Shown: positions 54,264-64,000, counted from the first letter of the stretch. The stretch: 64,000 nt of DNA from Flavobacteriales bacterium (GCA_025210295.1 JAOASC010000028.1:62001-126000); one strand, 5' to 3'. Notes: generated from the letters alone by a model not told the origin. Translations and numbers: made by a program.

Positions 54264-54300
54264 ATCTCATTAGCCCATTATCTCATTAGCTAATTATCTA
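54264..54300. repeat. short 16-bp tandem repeats
   Basis: ATCTCATTAGCCCATT (54264-54279) and ATCTCATTAGCTAATT (54280-54295), followed by a partial third unit that contains the stop codon of the GWxTD gene. This TTAGCTAATGAG-type sequence is a simple repeat common between flavobacterial genes. Confidence 0.6.
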
Positions 54301-55563
54301 ATATCCATAATAAACGCGTCCACTTCTCCAAGTATCAACAGCTCTATACCAACTTGTTTTATAAGTAGACGAACGTTGAAGTTTGTAGTCGTTGTTAGAG
54401 AAAGGATTGTTTTTTTGATTAAAGACAAAGTTAAGAGCGATAAGGTTATTCTCTTCTCCATAGATCCATGTCTCAGTTCTACCAGTCTTTCTAACAACTG
54501 TAGGTGTTCCATAGATAATACTGATCATTCCTCTATCCGTTTTCCATCCCTCAACATGTGATGAAAAATGTTTATTGGCTTGTTCAACACGATTATAATA
54601 CTGTTTGATTAGTTCTCTGGCGCGTTCTTTACTACTAGCTTTAGACAACCAAAATTCATCAATGCTCTTTTTAGGGGTGGGACTATTCAATAGCGCGTTG
54701 TATTCGGCAGTAGAGCAAATGTATCGTAATGGTTTAACAAGCCCTTCAATAGCATGGATAGTAGGGTAGTTCTTTTCGTATTTAAAAAGTGTGTAGCCAA
54801 CTTTTGAACTCGTATCGGTTTGAATATGAATAAAGCCATTAGTCGGAGGGGTGATTTTAGTTTCACCCAAAGCATTGAGTTGGGATGAGGTTGTTTGATC
54901 AGGGGAGTAATTAAAAGGTTTAGTGTTGACAGAAGCAAATGGAGGAGCAGCAATATTAAAATTACGATTATAGTGATGAATAAAAATCATTTGGTTTTTG
55001 TGTTGTTCAGCTTTGATTTGCAATGCAGAAGTATCATTCACAAAAAAGTTGTAGACAGGAGTTTTAGTGCTATCTTTTAATACAAGAAAATATTGGCGGT
55101 TATGAACATACGATTTTCTTAAGTAAATCTTCTTTTCTATAGATGCCCCTCGATTTAGGTCCTCCGTTGTGACTTTAAGAAGATAGTCTTTTGCATCAGG
55201 GGTGTTGATGGTAAAGTTTCCAGATAAATTTTTGCTGGTTTTACTTCTGACTTCATCTTGAATAAAAAAAGAAGTACTATCAACAATGGTCTTAGAATTT
55301 CCATAAGGAAAAAGTTGATAGTGAATTTTAATGTTGGCTTTATAGGGAGAGAGTTTATCTTCTCGAGTATAAAGAATATTTTTTGTAGCGATTTTAAAAT
55401 AGACGATTGTACTATCGGTAGATGGGTTGTAAATAGCAAAATCAGGAGCCATAATGTTGGTCTTAGTTTCTTTTGCTACAGAAATATTTTTTTGTGGGAT
55501 GTTACTATTGCTTGAACAGCTGCCCAATAAAATAATAGAAAAAATCCATAAAATATAACGCAT
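54298..55563 (-). CDS. GWxTD domain lipoprotein
   Basis: 421 residues. MRYILWIFSIILLGSCSSNS is a lipoprotein signal with Cys16. The first part is mainly beta (about 30-280). The GWxTD domain is near the C-terminus: FWLSKASSKERARELIKQYY, NRVEQANKHFSSHVEGWKTD, RGMISIIYGTP, ETWIYGEENNLIALNFVF. The domain is common in Bacteroidota surface lipoproteins, of unknown function. It shares the strand with rlmB and the small lipoprotein upstream. The start is the only ATG that leads into the signal. Confidence 0.9.
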   Translation of the reverse strand: MRYILWIFSIILLGSCSSNSNIPQKNISVAKETKTNIMAPDFAIYNPSTDSTIVYFKIATKNILYTREDKLSPYKANIKIHYQLFPYGNSKTIVDSTSFFIQDEVRSKTSKNLSGNFTINTPDAKDYLLKVTTEDLNRGASIEKKIYLRKSYVHNRQYFLVLKDSTKTPVYNFFVNDTSALQIKAEQHKNQMIFIHHYNRNFNIAAPPFASVNTKPFNYSPDQTTSSQLNALGETKITPPTNGFIHIQTDTSSKVGYTLFKYEKNYPTIHAIEGLVKPLRYICSTAEYNALLNSPTPKKSIDEFWLSKASSKERARELIKQYYNRVEQANKHFSSHVEGWKTDRGMISIIYGTPTVVRKTGRTETWIYGEENNLIALNFVFNQKNNPFSNNDYKLQRSSTYKTSWYRAVDTWRSGRVYYGY

Positions 55564-55575
55564 ATATAATAATCT

Positions 55576-56103
55576 TTATGGAGTGATAACTTCTGTTTCT
55601 ATGGTATTACTAATGTTTAATGCTCGGTCAATAATATAGACTTTATATTTGATAGAGTCATTATGATTAGAAATAGGGTTGAAGTAATTGGGTTCAAGTG
55701 TCAATTTGATGTCGCCTTTTAGGGCTTTATTCTGTCCTATAGGAGTAATGTTGGGGAGTCGATTTGTAAAAACAATCGTATCAGCTGTAGGAAAATTGTT
55801 TCCTGCAGGATCAGCGGTTCCTTTTACCCATTCACCATTCATGTACTCATAATATTCGAGGTAAGCATTGTAATGAAAAAAGCTACCAGGAGCATAGTCG
55901 CCAAGAGTGTCCCCTGTACTTAGCCCAATGTCGCCATCACCATCGGTAAATGATACCGTAACAATTGCCGAGTCCTGAAATACTTCAAAAGATTTGTATT
56001 CAATCACAGGTTCATCAGGATAAGTTTCTACTTTTAAACAAGAAGAAAGTACAATTAGCTGTGAAATTATAAATACAACACCTATTTTTGTCTTTGAAAT
56101 CAT
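55576..56103 (-). CDS. small lipoprotein of unknown function
   Basis: 175 residues. A signal ends in the lipobox LSSC (Cys about 22). The mature part has beta-strand character with SFTDGDGDIGLSTGDTLGDY (possible calcium loop), NLIFT-like KLTLEPNYFNPISNHNDSIK and DRALNISNTIETEVITP at the end, a layout seen in many flavobacterial lipoproteins. It lies 12 bases upstream of the GWxTD gene and is probably co-transcribed. Divergent from the LuxE-like gene. No function assigned. Confidence 0.75.
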   Translation of the reverse strand: MISKTKIGVVFIISQLIVLSSCLKVETYPDEPVIEYKSFEVFQDSAIVTVSFTDGDGDIGLSTGDTLGDYAPGSFFHYNAYLEYYEYMNGEWVKGTADPAGNNFPTADTIVFTNRLPNITPIGQNKALKGDIKLTLEPNYFNPISNHNDSIKYKVYIIDRALNISNTIETEVITP

Positions 56104-56144
56104 CCGTAATACGATATAAGTAGTAAAGTTACAATAATAATCAA

Positions 56145-57152
56145 ATGCTCAATTCCATATCCTCAATAAAATCCAAAATATTTTCCATCAAAGATGATAT
56201 AGAGTTTAACGAAATTGCTTTAGAAATATTTCGTTATCAAGCAGAAAATAATCCTGTTTATAAAAAGTTTTTGAGCTTGATTCATTGCAATGTTGAGACC
56301 GTACAAGCTATTAGTGAAATACCTTTTTTACCAATACGATTTTTTAAATCGTTTAAGGTGTTGTCGGGAGATGAACAAAATGTCCAAAAAGTGTTTAAGA
56401 GTAGCGGGACTACTCAAAGTGGAAGAAGTCAACATTTAGTCACCGATTTAAAACTATATGAAAGATCATTCTTAGAAAGTTTTAAATCTTTTTATGGCGC
56501 TGTAGAGGACTATGTAGTCCTGGCCTTATTGCCTAATTACATCGAGCAAGGAGATTCGTCATTAATTTATATGGTGGACTATTTTATTGAAGAATCTATT
56601 CAGGAAGAGAGTGGCTATTGTTTAACAAATTTAAAAGAGACCGCTCAATTACTAAAAGAATTAAAAACTAAAGGTAAAAAAGTTCTTATTATTGGAGTCA
56701 CTTATGCGCTGTTGGATTTAATCGAATATCAGCAATTCGAATTGAATGACCAGTTTGTGATTATGGAAACTGGAGGAATGAAAGGACGAAGAAAAGAGCT
56801 GACTAAACAGGAACTACACCAAACTCTGAAAGCGGGATTTGGGGTGCCAACCATCCATAGTGAATATGGGATGACAGAGTTGTTGTCGCAAGCCTATTCA
56901 ATGGGGAATACGAAATTTAAAACACCGAAGTGGATGAAAGTGTTTGTTAGAGACATCAATGATCCGTTGTCCTTTCAAAGCAAAAAAAAATCAGGAGGAA
57001 TCAATATTATTGATTTAGCCAATTTGAATAGTTGTAGTTTTATTGCTACTCAAGATTTGGGGAAAATTAACGACGAAGAGAACACATTTGAAATCTTAGG
57101 AAGATTTGATTTTTCCGATACCAGAGGGTGTAATCTGTTGGTTAGCGAATAA
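56145..57152 (+). CDS. LuxE-like acyl-protein synthetase / acyl transferase family
   Basis: 335 residues. VFKSSGTTQSGRSQHLVTDL (about 85-104) is the adenylate-forming P-loop, ALLPNYIEQGDSSLIYMVDY follows, GMKGRRKELTKQELH and SEYGMTELLSQAYS are the later ATP-binding blocks, and TQDLGKINDEENTFEILGRF the C-terminal part. Such LuxE-type proteins activate a fatty acid or other carboxylate and hold it as an acyl enzyme. No LuxC or luciferase gene is near. Cytoplasmic. The physiological substrate is unknown. Confidence 0.87.
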   Translation: MLNSISSIKSKIFSIKDDIEFNEIALEIFRYQAENNPVYKKFLSLIHCNVETVQAISEIPFLPIRFFKSFKVLSGDEQNVQKVFKSSGTTQSGRSQHLVTDLKLYERSFLESFKSFYGAVEDYVVLALLPNYIEQGDSSLIYMVDYFIEESIQEESGYCLTNLKETAQLLKELKTKGKKVLIIGVTYALLDLIEYQQFELNDQFVIMETGGMKGRRKELTKQELHQTLKAGFGVPTIHSEYGMTELLSQAYSMGNTKFKTPKWMKVFVRDINDPLSFQSKKKSGGINIIDLANLNSCSFIATQDLGKINDEENTFEILGRFDFSDTRGCNLLVSE

Positions 57153-57240
57153 AAAGTTAATAATGTCGATTTATTAACGTTAAATTATTGTTGCTTTAAT
57201 AAAAATAGTTTTACTTCGCGAAAATTTTTAAAATAAAGTT

Positions 57241-60200
57241 ATGAAAAGCAACATGTTACAAATGCTAAAGTATGCTTTAGTATTTTGGATGACAACTTCT
57301 ATGAGTTCTGTGTTTTCGCAAACAAATTGTTCTGAATTATTCTTCTCAGAATATATAGAAGGTTCTAGTTTAAATAAAGGACTAGAGATTTATAACCCCT
57401 CTATGACAACAATTGATTTGTCTGATTATTCAGTTAAAATTTTTAGTAACGGAAATCCTAATTCTGGTATAACAATCCAATTATCAGGAATGTTAGAAGG
57501 TGATAGTGTGTATGTGATTACGCATTCTGGAGCTGCTCCGGCATTAAAGAATCATGCTGATTCGACAGTTGGGTCATTAACATTCAATGGAGATGATGCT
57601 GTAGCTTTAGTTTCCAATACAGATACTGTAGATGTTATCGGTGTTATTGGAACAGATCCAGGTAGTGCTTGGTCAAATAATGGCGTTTCAACAGCCAATC
57701 AAACAATGCTTAGAAATAGCTCCGTTCAAGTGGGGATAGGACCTGATTCTACCAGTTTTGACCCTTCAATTGAATGGACAAGTTTAGGACAAAATGATTT
57801 TTCTAATATTGGTATACATACTTCAACGTGTCCTAGATGTACAGCTGATACTACGCAATTAACCAATGCAATATGTCAAGGAGATAGCTATACGTTTAAT
57901 GGGCAAACAATTACTACAGCTGGTGTATATTATGATACTTTACAAAATATAGGAGGTTGTGATAGTATTTTGGTCTTAACATTAACGGTGAATCAAAATC
58001 CAGTAATTGTAGCAAATTCAACAGCAGATACTATTTGTCAAGGAGATAATGTAACATTAACAGGACAAGGAGGAACTGCTTACATCTGGGATAATAATGT
58101 TACAGATGGAGTAGCAATTACGCCTAATGCAACAGCAATGTATACCGTTGTAGGACAGGATGCAAATGGATGTTTAGGGATTGACTCTACAGCGGTTGTT
58201 GTAGAAAGTTTTACTCCACATACTATTAGTGTGTCAACTCAAGATTCAGTTTTATGTGAAAATGAAGGGACAACATTTAATGCTGTGGTTTCAAATGGAG
58301 GAAATAGTGCTGTAATTCAATGGAAGAATACAGGAAATGATGTAGGAAATAACTCTACAACTTATAATAGCCCAGCTCAAAGTTCAAATTATTTTGTTTT
58401 TGCTGAATATACAACATTTGGTGTTTGTGGTTATACAACTGCTTCAAATGCTATTGGTGTAACTGTAAATGCTATTGATTCAGTGAATATAGCCGATACG
58501 ATTTGTACAGGAGAAAGCTTAGCTTTTGGATCACAGACCTTAACTACTGGAGGAGTTTATTACGAAACCTATACCAATATAGCTGGATGTGATTCTGTAG
58601 TGAAATTAACTTTAGTTGAAAATCAGTTGCCAACAGTAACGACTATGGCAAGTGCCGATACTGTTTGTATGGGAGGTGCTGTAACATTGTCTGGTCAAGG
58701 TGCTGTAACGTATACTTGGAATAATGGGGTAACTGATGGAGTTGCTTTTAATCCAAATCAATCCAGTGATTATGTGGTAACAGGAACAGATGCTAACGGG
58801 TGTATGGATACAGATACTGTTACAGTAGTGGTAACAGCTGCTCCAACTCCAACGATCTCAATTGCCACACCAGATTCGATGTTGTGCGATGGAGAAGGAA
58901 CAAGTTTTTCTTCAGTAATTACTAATGGAGGTCAAAACTTCTCATATCAATGGAAAAGAAATGGGAATAATGTAGGAACAGGATTGTCTACTTATAACTC
59001 ATTATCGTCAAGTACAAACCACGGTGATGTGATTACTTGTGAATTAACGACTACTGGAGTTTGCGGAACAACCATAGTGTCAAATGCCATAACAATTAGT
59101 GTTAGTGGGATCGACGCCGTAAGTGTAAACGATACCATCTGTACAGGAGAAAGTTTAGTTTTTGGAACACAAACCTTAACTAGTGGAGGTGTTTATACCG
59201 AAACATTTACCAATATAGCAGGTTGTGATTCTGTAGTAGAATTAACATTAATTGAAAATCAATTGCCAACAGTAGTAGCTTCAACTTCAGCTGATACTTT
59301 ATGTTTTGGAGCTGATGTAGTACTTTCTGGACAAGGAGCTTTAACGTATACCTGGAATAATGGGGTAGTGGATGGTGTAGCATTTACTCCAAACCAATCA
59401 GATAGTTATGTTGTGACTGGTGTTGCAGCTAATGGATGTTCAAACACAGATACAGTAGAAGTTGTAATTTCAAATGATACTTTACCTACTGTTCAAATAA
59501 TGACACCTGACTCTATGCTTTGTGATGGAGAAGGAACAAGTTTCTCATCAATTGTAACTCATGGAGGTCAAAACATCAATTACCAATGGAAAAGAAACGG
59601 GAATAACGTAGGTACAGGTTTAACGACCTACAATTCATTGTCATCTAGTACAAATCATGGAGATGTAATAACTTTGGAAGTTACAACATCAGGAACTTGT
59701 GGAACGACAATAACTTCTAATTCAATTATGCTTACTGTAAGTGGGATCGATTCAGTAACAATTAATGAGACAATTTGTAGTAATGATTCTTTAGTCTTTG
59801 GTGGGCAAACTTTAATGAACTCAGGAACATATACCGAAACATTTGTTAATATGGCAGGGTGTGATTCAGTTGTTACATTAGAATTAGTAGTTAATCAAGC
59901 AGAGTTGATTACAATACAAGATACAATTTGTGAAGGAGAAGCTTATCAATTTGGTAATACAGCTATTCTTCAAGCTGGAACCTATACTGATTCTTTACAA
60001 ACAACTTTAGGTTGTGACAGTATCATCGTTTTAGAATTAAATGTAATACCTACAGAAACTTCAACTCAAAATGTATTCTTGTGTACAGGTGATTCAGTAG
60101 CATTTGGAGGAGCATTTTATTCAACATCTGGAGTTTATATGGATACTTTAACAAGTGTTACAGGTTGTGATAGTATTGCTGTTTTAGAGTTAATAGTTGG

Positions 60201-61419
60201 TAATACGGATACTTTAGAGGTTTCGGATATTATTTGTAGTGGAGATAGTGTTGTGTTTGGAACACAAGTGTTAACACAAACAGGACTTTATACAGAAATC
60301 TTTACTTCTACTGGAGGGTGTGATAGTATTGTTACCATGGAGTTAGAAGTTGTTCAATCAACTAGTAGTCAAATTTCAGAGACAATTTGTGCAAATGAAA
60401 GCATTGAATTTGGAGGGCAAAATATAACAACTTCAGGAGTGTACTATGATACCATCATTAATGCAGCTGGTTGTGATAGTGTGATTACATTTACGTTAAC
60501 AGTGCTACCTGAAATGATAGATACACTAGCGCAAACAATTTGTTCAGGAGATAGTGTTATGTTTGGAGGGATTGCTTATTCACAAACAGGATTATTTACT
60601 GACTCTTTACAATCAGCAACTGGATGCGACAGTATCGTTGTATTAGATTTAACAGTTTTGATGCCGTTTGATACAATTGTAAATGAATCCATTTGTAATG
60701 GAAGTAGTTTGATTTTTGGAACGCAAACAATTACTCAACCTGGTACATATACAGAAACATTCCAAAATATATACGGTTGTGATAGTGTTGTTACTGCTAT
60801 TGTTGGATTTGGGAATTCAAGTGATACTGCTGTAGTTGAAGAAATCTGCCAAGGTGAATTTTATACATTTGGTTCACAGGTGCTCACCGAAACAGGTTCT
60901 TATACAGAGACGTTTACCAATGCTTCAGGATGTGATAGTACAGTAACACTAACACTTTCAGTAAAAGCTAATCCAATTGTTTCGATTACTCAATCTGGTG
61001 GAGATTTAATCTGTACGCAAGGAGATGCCTACCAATGGTTCTTTAATGGAGATTCTATTTCAGGAGCTACCAGTCAAATATATACTCCTACAGAAAATGG
61101 AGTGTATACAGTAGATATGACAGCATTTAATGGGTGTAGTGATCAAAATAACTATACTATTCAGAATGTATCGATTGCTGAATTGAGTTTAACTGATGTA
61201 TTAATTGCTCCAAATCCAAGTACAGGGATCTACAATGTAGCAGCAAGTATTGACTTTAAATACGAAGTGTATAATGTATTAGGAGAGTTGGTTATCAATG
61301 ATAGCAACCCAAGACAAAATCAAATGGTGAATATCTCGAATGAAGAGAATGGCGTTTATTTATTGGTCTTGACTACTGTAAAAGGAGAAAAGTTAATAAA
61401 ACGTATTATTAAAAAATAA
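57241..61419 (+). CDS. giant secreted repeat protein with lamin-tail domain and type A T9SS sorting signal
   Basis: 1392 residues. Signal peptide to about 28. A lamin-tail-like (LTD) domain comes first (SELFFSEYIEGSSLNKGLEI then YNPSMTTIDLSDYSV, about 30-200). About a dozen ~75-residue repeats carry ICxGES, TQTLTxxGxYTETF and GCDSVV; three Ig-like units with IATPDSMLCDGEGTSFSS are interspersed, and the last blocks alternate with ICSGDSVMFGG-type units. The C-terminus, LIAPNPSTGIYNVAAS, YNVLGELV and ENGVYLLVLTTVKGEKLIKR, is a type A T9SS sorting domain, cleaved on export. Surface adhesin-like. A hairpin terminator at 61448-61483 follows. Confidence 0.95.
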   Translation: MKSNMLQMLKYALVFWMTTSMSSVFSQTNCSELFFSEYIEGSSLNKGLEIYNPSMTTIDLSDYSVKIFSNGNPNSGITIQLSGMLEGDSVYVITHSGAAPALKNHADSTVGSLTFNGDDAVALVSNTDTVDVIGVIGTDPGSAWSNNGVSTANQTMLRNSSVQVGIGPDSTSFDPSIEWTSLGQNDFSNIGIHTSTCPRCTADTTQLTNAICQGDSYTFNGQTITTAGVYYDTLQNIGGCDSILVLTLTVNQNPVIVANSTADTICQGDNVTLTGQGGTAYIWDNNVTDGVAITPNATAMYTVVGQDANGCLGIDSTAVVVESFTPHTISVSTQDSVLCENEGTTFNAVVSNGGNSAVIQWKNTGNDVGNNSTTYNSPAQSSNYFVFAEYTTFGVCGYTTASNAIGVTVNAIDSVNIADTICTGESLAFGSQTLTTGGVYYETYTNIAGCDSVVKLTLVENQLPTVTTMASADTVCMGGAVTLSGQGAVTYTWNNGVTDGVAFNPNQSSDYVVTGTDANGCMDTDTVTVVVTAAPTPTISIATPDSMLCDGEGTSFSSVITNGGQNFSYQWKRNGNNVGTGLSTYNSLSSSTNHGDVITCELTTTGVCGTTIVSNAITISVSGIDAVSVNDTICTGESLVFGTQTLTSGGVYTETFTNIAGCDSVVELTLIENQLPTVVASTSADTLCFGADVVLSGQGALTYTWNNGVVDGVAFTPNQSDSYVVTGVAANGCSNTDTVEVVISNDTLPTVQIMTPDSMLCDGEGTSFSSIVTHGGQNINYQWKRNGNNVGTGLTTYNSLSSSTNHGDVITLEVTTSGTCGTTITSNSIMLTVSGIDSVTINETICSNDSLVFGGQTLMNSGTYTETFVNMAGCDSVVTLELVVNQAELITIQDTICEGEAYQFGNTAILQAGTYTDSLQTTLGCDSIIVLELNVIPTETSTQNVFLCTGDSVAFGGAFYSTSGVYMDTLTSVTGCDSIAVLELIVGNTDTLEVSDIICSGDSVVFGTQVLTQTGLYTEIFTSTGGCDSIVTMELEVVQSTSSQISETICANESIEFGGQNITTSGVYYDTIINAAGCDSVITFTLTVLPEMIDTLAQTICSGDSVMFGGIAYSQTGLFTDSLQSATGCDSIVVLDLTVLMPFDTIVNESICNGSSLIFGTQTITQPGTYTETFQNIYGCDSVVTAIVGFGNSSDTAVVEEICQGEFYTFGSQVLTETGSYTETFTNASGCDSTVTLTLSVKANPIVSITQSGGDLICTQGDAYQWFFNGDSISGATSQIYTPTENGVYTVDMTAFNGCSDQNNYTIQNVSIAELSLTDVLIAPNPSTGIYNVAASIDFKYEVYNVLGELVINDSNPRQNQMVNISNEENGVYLLVLTTVKGEKLIKRIIKK

Positions 61420-61447
61420 CCTTGTAACCTATACGGTATCGCAGGTT

Positions 61448-61483
61448 AAAGCGGAGTAAGTTTTCTTATTCCGCTTTTTTTTT
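61448..61483 (+). terminator. rho-independent terminator after the type A giant
   Basis: AAAGCGGAGTAAG pairs with CTTATTCCGCTTT (one G-U) around TTTT, followed by a long T run to 61483. It lies 29 bases after the stop at 61419. Confidence 0.85.
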
Positions 61484-61538
61484 GTTTTTATTAACAAAAT
61501 GGTGTTTATTTGTTTCTTAATGTAAATTTAACATAAGT

Positions 61539-64000
61539 ATGATAAAAAGATTACAAATTTCTTTATGGCAAATAGCTACCCTCTTTTTTTTATTGTTTAA
61601 TACAGCTGTTAATGCGCAAGGTGATTGTAATACTCCAATCCCATTAACGTGCGGAACACCATATACGGGAACAACTGTTGATGGACAATCTAATTTCGAT
61701 GTGTATGGTTGTGCTTCACAACAGGAAGAAGGAAAAGAAAAAATTCATACCATTACAATAACACAAAACTCCAATATTACAGCAACTTTATCAGGGCTGT
61801 CTGTGGATTTGGATGTTCATATTTTATCATCATGTGATGCAAACTCATGTTTGGCACGAGGAAATGTTACGGCAACAGCACAAAATTTATCTGCAGGAAC
61901 ATACTATGTGGTTGTAGATGGCTTCGGACCAGCTCCAGCAGTCGAAGGAGCTTATACTTTGGAAGTAACTTGTAGTTCTAATACTGGTACAGGGTCATGT
62001 GCTGATCCAATTCCATTAACATGTGGTACACCTTATACAGGAACAACAGTAGATGGTGTTTCTAATTTTGATGTATACAGTTGTGCTTCACAACAGGAAG
62101 AAGGAAAAGAAAAAATTCATACGATAACCATTGCGCAGAATTCAGATTTGACAGCAACTTTATCAGGAATGTCAGTAGATTTAGATGTTCATATATTATC
62201 GTCATGTGATGCGAATTCATGTTTAGCAAGAGGAAATGTTACAGCATCAGCTCAAAACTTATCAGCAGGAACATATTATGTTGTAGTAGATGGATTTGGG
62301 CCAGCACCAGCAGTCGAAGGAGCTTATACTTTGGAAGTAACTTGTACTCCAAATTCTGTTTCTGGTTCATGTGCTAATCCAATACCATTAACATGCGGTA
62401 CTCCTTATACAGGTAGTACTACAGGGTTAACCAATACCATTTTCGATTATAGTTGTTCAATATGGGATAATGTAGGTCCTGAAGCAATTCATACCATTAC
62501 ACCAACATCAAATGGAACATTAACCGCAACCTTAACAAGACCATCTGGAATGGATATGGAAATAGCGATACTCTCAGCTTGTGATGGAAACGCTTGTTTA
62601 GATAAAACAGTTTTTGATTCTGGGACAACAATTTCTGCAACAATCAATAATGCAGTAGCAGGACAACAATACTATATTGTTGTTGATGGTGATACACAAT
62701 CAGATAACGGTCAGTATACTGTTGAAGTGACCTGCCCGCAAAATACTTCTGGAAATTGTGCCAACCCAATCCCATTAACATGTGGTACACCTTTCACAGG
62801 AACAACTGTAGATGGACAATCGAATTTTGATGTATATAGCTGTGCTTCACAACAAGAAGAAGGGAAAGAAAAAATTCATACCATTACAATCAACCAAAAC
62901 TCTGATTTAACAGCAACCTTATCAGGAATGTCTGTAGATTTAGATATTCATATCTTATCATCATGTAATGAAAATTCATGTTTAGCAAGAGGTAATGTTA
63001 CGGCAACAGCACAAAACTTATCAGCAGGAACATACTATATCGTAGTAGATGGATTTGGTCCAGCACCAGCAGTTGAGGGGGCTTATACTTTAGAAGTTAC
63101 TTGTTCAGCAAATAATACATCAGGGACATGTGCAGACCCTATTCCGTTAACATGTGGAACACCATACTCTGGAAATACCACAGGATTTTTAAATAACTTC
63201 GGAAATTACAGTTGTTCCAATATTGATAAAATAGGACCAGAAGTAATCCATACAATTACTTCACCAGGGAATGGAACATTAACAGCTACATTGACACGTC
63301 CTAGTAGTGAAGACTTAGAGATAGGAATTTTATCTGCATGTAATGAAACAGCGTGTTTAGATATGACTACTTTTAGTACTGGAACTACAATCACAGCAAG
63401 TATTAATAATGCTGTAGCTGGGCAACAGTATTATATTGTTGTAGATGGTGATGAAACAGGTGATTTTGGAGCTTATACTGTCGAAGTTACTTGTCCACAA
63501 AGTACAACAGTTGGAGATTGTACTAATCCAATTCCATTAACTTGTGGAACGCCTTATACAGGGACTACAGCTGATGGACTGTCTAACTTTAACCAATACA
63601 GCTGTGCACAACAACAAGAAGGAGGAAAAGAGAAGATTCATACAATTACCATTACTCAAGCTTCTAATATTACAGCAGCACTATCAGGTATGACAGCTGA
63701 TTTAGATATTCATGTTTTATCGTCATGTGATGCCAATGCTTGTTTAGGAAGAAACAATACAGCAGTAACTGTCAATGCTTTAGCACCAGGTACGTACTAT
63801 GTTGTTGTTGATGGATTTGGTGCTCCTGGAGTAAATGAAGGGGCTTATACTTTAGAAGTTACTTGTGATCCAATTAATACAGGAGGAACAGGAACTTGTA
63901 CAACTCCAATTCCATTAACTTGTGGAACTCCTTATACGGGAACGACTGTTGATGGCGAGTCAAACTTTAACCAATACAGTTGTGGACAACAACAAGAAGG
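61539..64000 (+). CDS. secreted tandem-repeat protein of PPC-like domains (partial, C-terminus missing)
   Basis: 820 codons are open from the ATG at 61539 to the end of the window. The signal peptide ends at NAVNAQ (about 27). Seven tandem units of 124-130 residues follow, each starting PIPLTCGTPY and ending YTLEVTC or YTVEVTC. Starts are at 61620, 61992, 62364, 62751, 63123, 63513 and 63891. Type A units carry EGKEKIHTITI and GTYYVVVDGFGP; type B units (62364, 63123) carry IHTIT, TATLTRPS and QQYYIVVDGD. This is the pre-peptidase C-terminal fold as in the gene at 1-2475. A T9SS sorting domain is expected outside the window. Confidence 0.9.
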   Translation, partial: MIKRLQISLWQIATLFFLLFNTAVNAQGDCNTPIPLTCGTPYTGTTVDGQSNFDVYGCASQQEEGKEKIHTITITQNSNITATLSGLSVDLDVHILSSCDANSCLARGNVTATAQNLSAGTYYVVVDGFGPAPAVEGAYTLEVTCSSNTGTGSCADPIPLTCGTPYTGTTVDGVSNFDVYSCASQQEEGKEKIHTITIAQNSDLTATLSGMSVDLDVHILSSCDANSCLARGNVTASAQNLSAGTYYVVVDGFGPAPAVEGAYTLEVTCTPNSVSGSCANPIPLTCGTPYTGSTTGLTNTIFDYSCSIWDNVGPEAIHTITPTSNGTLTATLTRPSGMDMEIAILSACDGNACLDKTVFDSGTTISATINNAVAGQQYYIVVDGDTQSDNGQYTVEVTCPQNTSGNCANPIPLTCGTPFTGTTVDGQSNFDVYSCASQQEEGKEKIHTITINQNSDLTATLSGMSVDLDIHILSSCNENSCLARGNVTATAQNLSAGTYYIVVDGFGPAPAVEGAYTLEVTCSANNTSGTCADPIPLTCGTPYSGNTTGFLNNFGNYSCSNIDKIGPEVIHTITSPGNGTLTATLTRPSSEDLEIGILSACNETACLDMTTFSTGTTITASINNAVAGQQYYIVVDGDETGDFGAYTVEVTCPQSTTVGDCTNPIPLTCGTPYTGTTADGLSNFNQYSCAQQQEGGKEKIHTITITQASNITAALSGMTADLDIHVLSSCDANACLGRNNTAVTVNALAPGTYYVVVDGFGAPGVNEGAYTLEVTCDPINTGGTGTCTTPIPLTCGTPYTGTTVDGESNFNQYSCGQQQE
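61620..64000 (+). repeat. seven in-frame tandem repeats of 372-390 bp in the secreted protein gene
   Basis: Unit starts are spaced 372, 372, 387, 372, 390 and 378 bases. The order is A, A, B, A, B, A, A (last one partial). Nearby type A units 1, 2 and 4 share long stretches at base level, a sign of recent duplication or gene conversion. Confidence 0.85.

Noticed and set aside
61620-64000. Regular repeats as a possible CRISPR array
   Set aside because: Units are 372-390 bp, in frame and encode PPC-like domains; there are no short identical repeats with unique spacers and no cas genes.

Overview
The window reads as chromosome of a low-G+C member of Bacteroidota, most likely order Flavobacteriales. 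The signs are several PorP/SprF family proteins, secreted giants with type A and type B type IX secretion (T9SS) C-terminal domains, a GWxTD lipoprotein, Bacteroidota-type promoters (TTG, about 19-20 bases, TAnnTTTG), weak or absent Shine-Dalgarno sites, TTG/GTG starts, and a tmRNA tag GENNYALAA. Family-level placement (for example near Crocinitomicaceae) is only a guess. No integrase, transposase, rRNA or CRISPR array was seen.

Layout. 1-2.8 kb: C-terminally cut giant secreted protein and a small exported protein. 2.9-4.7 kb: acyl-CoA synthetase. 4.8-8.2 kb: ECF sigma factor, an anti-sigma factor whose C-terminus looks like an outer-membrane PorP/SprF barrel, and a free-standing PorP/SprF protein. 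8.2-19.9 kb: housekeeping block (DEAD helicase, alaS, M23 peptidase, MerR regulator, QueD-like, BI-1, fabD, panB, RluA-type synthase, serine hydrolase, NUDIX). 20-22.9 kb: TPR/PD40/OmpA-like protein and a GNAT-like gene. 23.2-25.5 kb: accessory cluster of a RhiA-like protein, a tail-collar-like protein and an Stv-like protein. 25.6-27.4 kb: DsbA-like lipoprotein and a secreted protein. 27.5-33.8 kb: molybdenum locus with MoSto subunits mosA and mosB, a fused ECF-type membrane transporter, two DUF486 proteins and divergent modABC. 33.8-38.9 kb: vanadium-haloperoxidase-like lipoprotein, FG-GAP/ASPIC lipoprotein and a small exported protein. 39.1-45.3 kb: type B T9SS giant with its PorP-OmpA fusion partner. 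45.4-46.8 kb: two-component pair. 46.8-51.9 kb: second accessory cluster (two paralogous ~480-aa proteins, a membrane-anchored GH25 lysozyme, a small NC..H protein). 52.3 kb: tmRNA. 52.8-57.2 kb: SanA/YdcF, RlmB, GWxTD, lipoprotein, LuxE-like. 57.2-64 kb: type A T9SS giant and a tandem-repeat secreted protein cut by the window end.

How it fits together. The most novel signal is a shared upstream element (GTAG, 21-22 bases, GGYGKAWYCYGAAAARCC, 3-7 bases, RAACAGAGTARG) placed 15-26 bases before the first gene of three transcription units in the two accessory clusters 23 and 47-52 kb apart. It implies that these otherwise unrelated, signal-less proteins form one regulon and perhaps one undescribed cell-envelope or antagonism system. 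Two other points stand out: an anti-sigma factor apparently spanning both membranes with a T9SS-type barrel, and a molybdenum storage locus joined to two kinds of transporter.
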